Shown piece by piece: positions 61,534 to 64,000 of a stretch of 64,000 nucleotides of DNA. The translations under genes and the position numbers were made by a program. The notes under the pieces are model-generated. The model had not been told where the DNA came from. It did not search any database and saw only the letters and a program-made list of their open reading frames with translations. Source of the stretch: Qipengyuania sp. YIM B01966 (GTDB taxonomy: Bacteria; Pseudomonadota; Alphaproteobacteria; Sphingomonadales; Sphingomonadaceae); contig NZ_JADMNM010000001.1 in assembly GCF_016461955.1 (NCBI RefSeq), positions 367,598 through 431,597 of the forward strand, given 5' to 3'. Within the stretch, counting starts at the first letter, position 1. Every line of letters begins with the position of its first letter.

Positions 61534-62882
61534 AAATTGCGATGGTAGGCTCGGGCTATGTCGGCCTGGTATCCGGTGCCTGCTTTGCCGATTTCGGCCA
61601 TGACGTGGTCTGCATCGACAAGGATCAGGCCAAGATCGACGCACTGCATCGCGGGGTGATGCCGATCTACGAACCCGGGCTCGACGCGCTGGTCGATACC
61701 AACGTCAAGGCCGGGCGGCTGACCTTCAGCACCGACCTGCCCAGCGCGATTGCCGGCGCACTGGCGATCTTCATCGCGGTCGGCACGCCCAGCCGGCGCG
61801 GCGACGGACATGCCGATCTTACCTTCGTGCACGCCGTCGCGCGCGAGGTGGGCGAGGCGCTGGCAGGCGACGCGGTGGTGGTCACCAAATCGACCGTGCC
61901 GGTGGGCACCGGCGACGAGGTCGAGCGGATCATTGCCGATAGCGGCGCAGCCGCGCGCGGCCACCGCTTCAGCGTGGTCTCCAACCCCGAATTCCTGCGC
62001 GAGGGGGCGGCGATTGGTGATTTCAAGCGCCCCGACCGCATCGTCATCGGCGCCGAGGATGAGTTCGGCCGCGAAATCATGCGCGAGGTCTATCGCCCGC
62101 TATTCCTCAACCAGGCGCCGATCCTGTTCACCAATCGCCGCACCAGCGAGCTGATCAAATACGCTGCCAACGCGTTCCTCGCGACCAAGATCACTTTCAT
62201 CAACGAGATGGCCGATCTGTGCGAGAAGGTCGGCGCCGATGTGCAGGATGTCGCCCGCGGCATCGGGATGGACAACCGCATCGGGCCGAAATTCCTCCAT
62301 GCCGGACCAGGCTATGGCGGTAGCTGCTTTCCCAAGGATACGCTGGCTCTGCTCAAGACCAGCGAGGATTATGACAGCCCGACGCGGATCGTCGAGGCGG
62401 TGGTCAAGGCCAATGACACGCGCAAGCGCGCGATGGGTCGCAAGGTGATCGACGCTCTGGGGGGGCTGGAGCAGGCGCGCGGCAAGAAGGTCGCGCTGCT
62501 CGGCCTGACGTTCAAGCCCAACACCGACGATATGCGCGATTCGCCCGCCATTGCGGTTGCCCAGACACTGACCGATGCCGGAGTCGCGGTGACCGCCTAC
62601 GATCCAGAAGGGATGGAGCAGGCACGGCCGCTGCTGCCTCAAGTGACCATGGCGGACGATCCCTATGCCGCGATCGACGGCGCCGATGCGGTAGCGATCG
62701 TGACCGAATGGGACGCCTTCCGCGCGCTCGACCTCGACCGGGTCAAGGCGATCGCCAAGGCGCCGGTGCTGGTCGACCTGCGCAATATCTACAATCCCGC
62801 CGATATGCGCGCCAAGGGCTTTGCCTATTCGAGCATCGGCCGGGGCTCGCCGGCGGCGAACGGAATGTCAGGGGGCCTGTAA
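61530..62882 (+). CDS. ugd: UDP-glucose 6-dehydrogenase
   Basis: A 450-residue UDP-glucose/GDP-mannose dehydrogenase. NAD-binding MVGSGYVGLVSG at residues 5-16, SRRGDGHADL, TKSTVPVGTG, the FLATKITFINEMADLC helix, and the catalytic cysteine in GGSCFPKD (about 268). LGLTFKPNTDDMRDSPA precedes the C-terminal domain. It makes UDP-glucuronate for exopolysaccharide. The last five codons and the TAA lie within the 3' end of the antisense rnpB gene, in the P1 helix strand. Confidence 0.95.
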   Translation: MKIAMVGSGYVGLVSGACFADFGHDVVCIDKDQAKIDALHRGVMPIYEPGLDALVDTNVKAGRLTFSTDLPSAIAGALAIFIAVGTPSRRGDGHADLTFVHAVAREVGEALAGDAVVVTKSTVPVGTGDEVERIIADSGAAARGHRFSVVSNPEFLREGAAIGDFKRPDRIVIGAEDEFGREIMREVYRPLFLNQAPILFTNRRTSELIKYAANAFLATKITFINEMADLCEKVGADVQDVARGIGMDNRIGPKFLHAGPGYGGSCFPKDTLALLKTSEDYDSPTRIVEAVVKANDTRKRAMGRKVIDALGGLEQARGKKVALLGLTFKPNTDDMRDSPAIAVAQTLTDAGVAVTAYDPEGMEQARPLLPQVTMADDPYAAIDGADAVAIVTEWDAFRALDLDRVKAIAKAPVLVDLRNIYNPADMRAKGFAYSSIGRGSPAANGMSGGL

Positions 62883-63285
62883 GCCGGGTTCTGTCCCGCC
62901 GACTTTATCCGCGAGCGCGGAAAGTATCGCCGGGGGCAGCCATTCATCTGGGCGACGGATCGCTCCGCCGCTCTAGCAGCCAACCCGGGTGCCTCGGGAC
63001 GAAACCTCCCTGCCCGGGGCACCTTGCGGCGGCGCGGGCGCGGCACCCCTATTTGGCCTTGCTCCGGGTGGGGTTTGCCATGCGAGGGCTGTTACCAGCC
63101 CTCCGGTGCGCTCTTACCGCACCCTTTCACCCTGACCTGCCGGACGCATCCGGCGGGCGGTCTGCTCTCTGTGGCACTTTCCCTGTGCTTGCGCACGGCG
63201 GGCGTTACCCGCCACCCTCGCTTCGTGGAGCCCGGACTTTCCTCGCGGCACAGAACCGTGCCACGCGGCTGCCCGGCCCCCTGAC
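62867..63285 (-). ncRNA. rnpB: RNase P RNA (bacterial type A)
   Basis: The ~419-nt catalytic RNA that matures tRNA 5' ends. On the minus strand the 5' region has GAGGAAAGTCCGGGCTCC, then AGAGCAGACCGCC, GGTGAAAGGGTGCGGTAAG, AGATGAATGGCTGCC and ACAGAACCCGGCTTACA, all conserved RNase P positions in order. The ends are set by the P1 helix: GTCAGGGGGCC (63275-63285) pairs perfectly with GGCCCCCTGAC (62867-62877). The exact mature ends may differ by a few nucleotides. The 3' end overlaps the ugd stop codon. Confidence 0.95.
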
Positions 63286-63291
63286 GGTGCG

Positions 63292-63320
63292 GATATAGGC
63301 GCGATCAGGGGCCGGCGCAA
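63292..63320 (-). promoter_or_regulatory. Promoter of rnpB
   Basis: On the minus strand TTGCGC (63315-63320) and TATATC (63292-63297) are separated by 17 nt. The predicted P1 5' end lies 6 nt beyond the -10, which fits a transcription start at the mature end. Confidence 0.7.
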
Positions 63321-63331
63321 TTATTCTGCGG

Positions 63332-64000
63332 CTAGGCGTGGGTGTCGGTCCTGTCCGCCCCGTCACCGCCGAGGTTAGCGAGCGATTCCTCAGGCGCGAG
63401 GAAGCGCCAGATCAGCGCACCGATCGCGGCGCCCGCCAGCGGCGCGAGTCAGAACAGCCAAAGCTGCGCCACTGCGCCCGTTTCCGCATAGAATGCCACG
63501 CTGGTCGAGCGCGCCGGATTGACCGAGGTGTTGGTCACCGGGATCGAGATCAGATGGATCAGCGTCAGCGCGAGGCCGATGGCGATCGGTGCGAACCCGC
63601 CGGGCACCTTGCGCGAGGTGGCGCCGAGGATGACAATCAGGAACCCGGCGGTGAGGATCATCTCGATCACCAGCGCCGCCCCCATGCTGTAACCGCCCGG
63701 CGACAGCGCGCCGAACTCGTTTGAGGCAAACCCGCCCGGCTCCCACCCGGCCTTGCCCGAAGCGATCACGAACAATGCACCGGCCGCGATGAATGCGCCG
63801 ATCACCTGCGCGACCCTATAAGGAATGAGCTCGGCCCACGAAAACCTTCCGGCCACGGCGAGCCCCAGCGACACGGCCGGATTGAAATGCCCGCCCGAAA
63901 TTCCGCCGACCGCATAGGCCATGGTCAGCACCGTCAGGCCGAAGGCGAGAGAGATGCCGGCAAAGCCGACCCCAATTCCGGAAACGCCGCCGCCAGCACC
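63332..64000 (-). pseudogene. aqpZ: Aquaporin Z-like gene with in-frame TGA (5' end outside window)
   Basis: A water-channel gene running in from beyond the right edge. [11 protein letters not shown] and [10 protein letters not shown] are the two NPA boxes; the selectivity-filter His ([11 protein letters not shown]) and Arg (NPARS) are present. Translation hits TGA at 63449-63451, where aquaporins have a Trp (QLWLF-stop-LAPLAGAAIG), and the frame then stays open for 38 codons to TAG at 63332. One base (TGG to TGA) restores the expected C-terminus, so this is a nonsense mutation, a sequence error or a readthrough site. The stop cuts the sixth transmembrane helix, so the short form is probably inactive. 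Confidence 0.85.

Noticed and set aside
62867-63285. Plus-strand open frame over 62708-63298 as a gene
   Set aside because: The region is RNase P RNA on the minus strand by many conserved blocks; the frame is a by-product.

Overview
The window is GC-rich, densely packed DNA from an alphaproteobacterium, most likely of the order Sphingomonadales (Erythrobacteraceae or Sphingomonadaceae). The grounds are the Tad/Cpa pilus genes in Caulobacter style, two very large TonB-dependent receptors, a TPR-sulfotransferase, an ATP12-type chaperone, an alphaproteobacterial RNase P RNA, a TauE/TIGR02186 pair and a candidate clpB promoter of the alphaproteobacterial RpoH type. The taxonomic placement is an inference. 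I see no phage, integrase, transposase, CRISPR array, tRNA or plasmid gene; this is chromosomal core and envelope biology. No gene-free stretch exceeds about 300 bases once the RNase P RNA is counted.

Layout. 1-4010: end of a Tad pilus operon (cpaD, cpaE, tadB, tadC) with no cpaF between cpaE and tadB. 4020-8337 (minus): thiolase, SDR dehydrogenase, crotonase, methylthioadenosine phosphorylase and MarR regulator, all co-directional. 8602-15780 (plus): a TonB-dependent receptor, a terminator, then a translationally coupled TPR-oxygenase and TPR-sulfotransferase and a small exported protein. 16010-23364 (minus): a second receptor, clpB and an exported M17 aminopeptidase. 23453-29012 (plus): penicillin-acylase-type Ntn hydrolase, a lipoprotein M16 peptidase and a small beta-rich protein. 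29069-31691 (minus): a three-gene M48 peptidase operon joined by 4-nt overlaps. 31780-37730 (minus): gatCAB, a DUF4153 membrane protein, an FKBP isomerase and rpsU.

37956-41782 (plus): crcB, an RluA-type pseudouridine synthase, a PaiB-like protein, a HAD phosphatase, a small membrane protein and an ATP12 chaperone in a tightly overlapping chain. 41789-45435 (minus): an Mla-type lipid ABC transporter (mlaE-F-D plus auxiliary lipoprotein). 45518-51974 (plus): valS, queE, a MATE exporter and a chromate transporter. 51978-57921 (minus): a HerA-like ATPase, the TIGR02186/TauE pair, and an NfrB-like glycosyltransferase coupled to an outer-membrane barrel protein. 57999-59285: nhaA. 59290-60512 (minus): a glyoxalase-type protein and a TorF-like porin. 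60730-62882 (plus): a metallophosphoesterase coupled to UDP-glucose dehydrogenase. 62867-63285 (minus): rnpB, overlapping the end of ugd. 63332-64000 (minus): an aquaporin gene interrupted by an in-frame TGA.

Most genes serve the cell envelope: pili, TonB-dependent uptake, lipid transport, periplasmic proteolysis and surface polysaccharide. The most interesting candidates are the receptor/oxygenase/sulfotransferase cluster, the minimal NfrA/NfrB-like pair, a palindromic repeat carried in frame inside gatA, the ugd/rnpB 3' overlap and the aquaporin nonsense codon.
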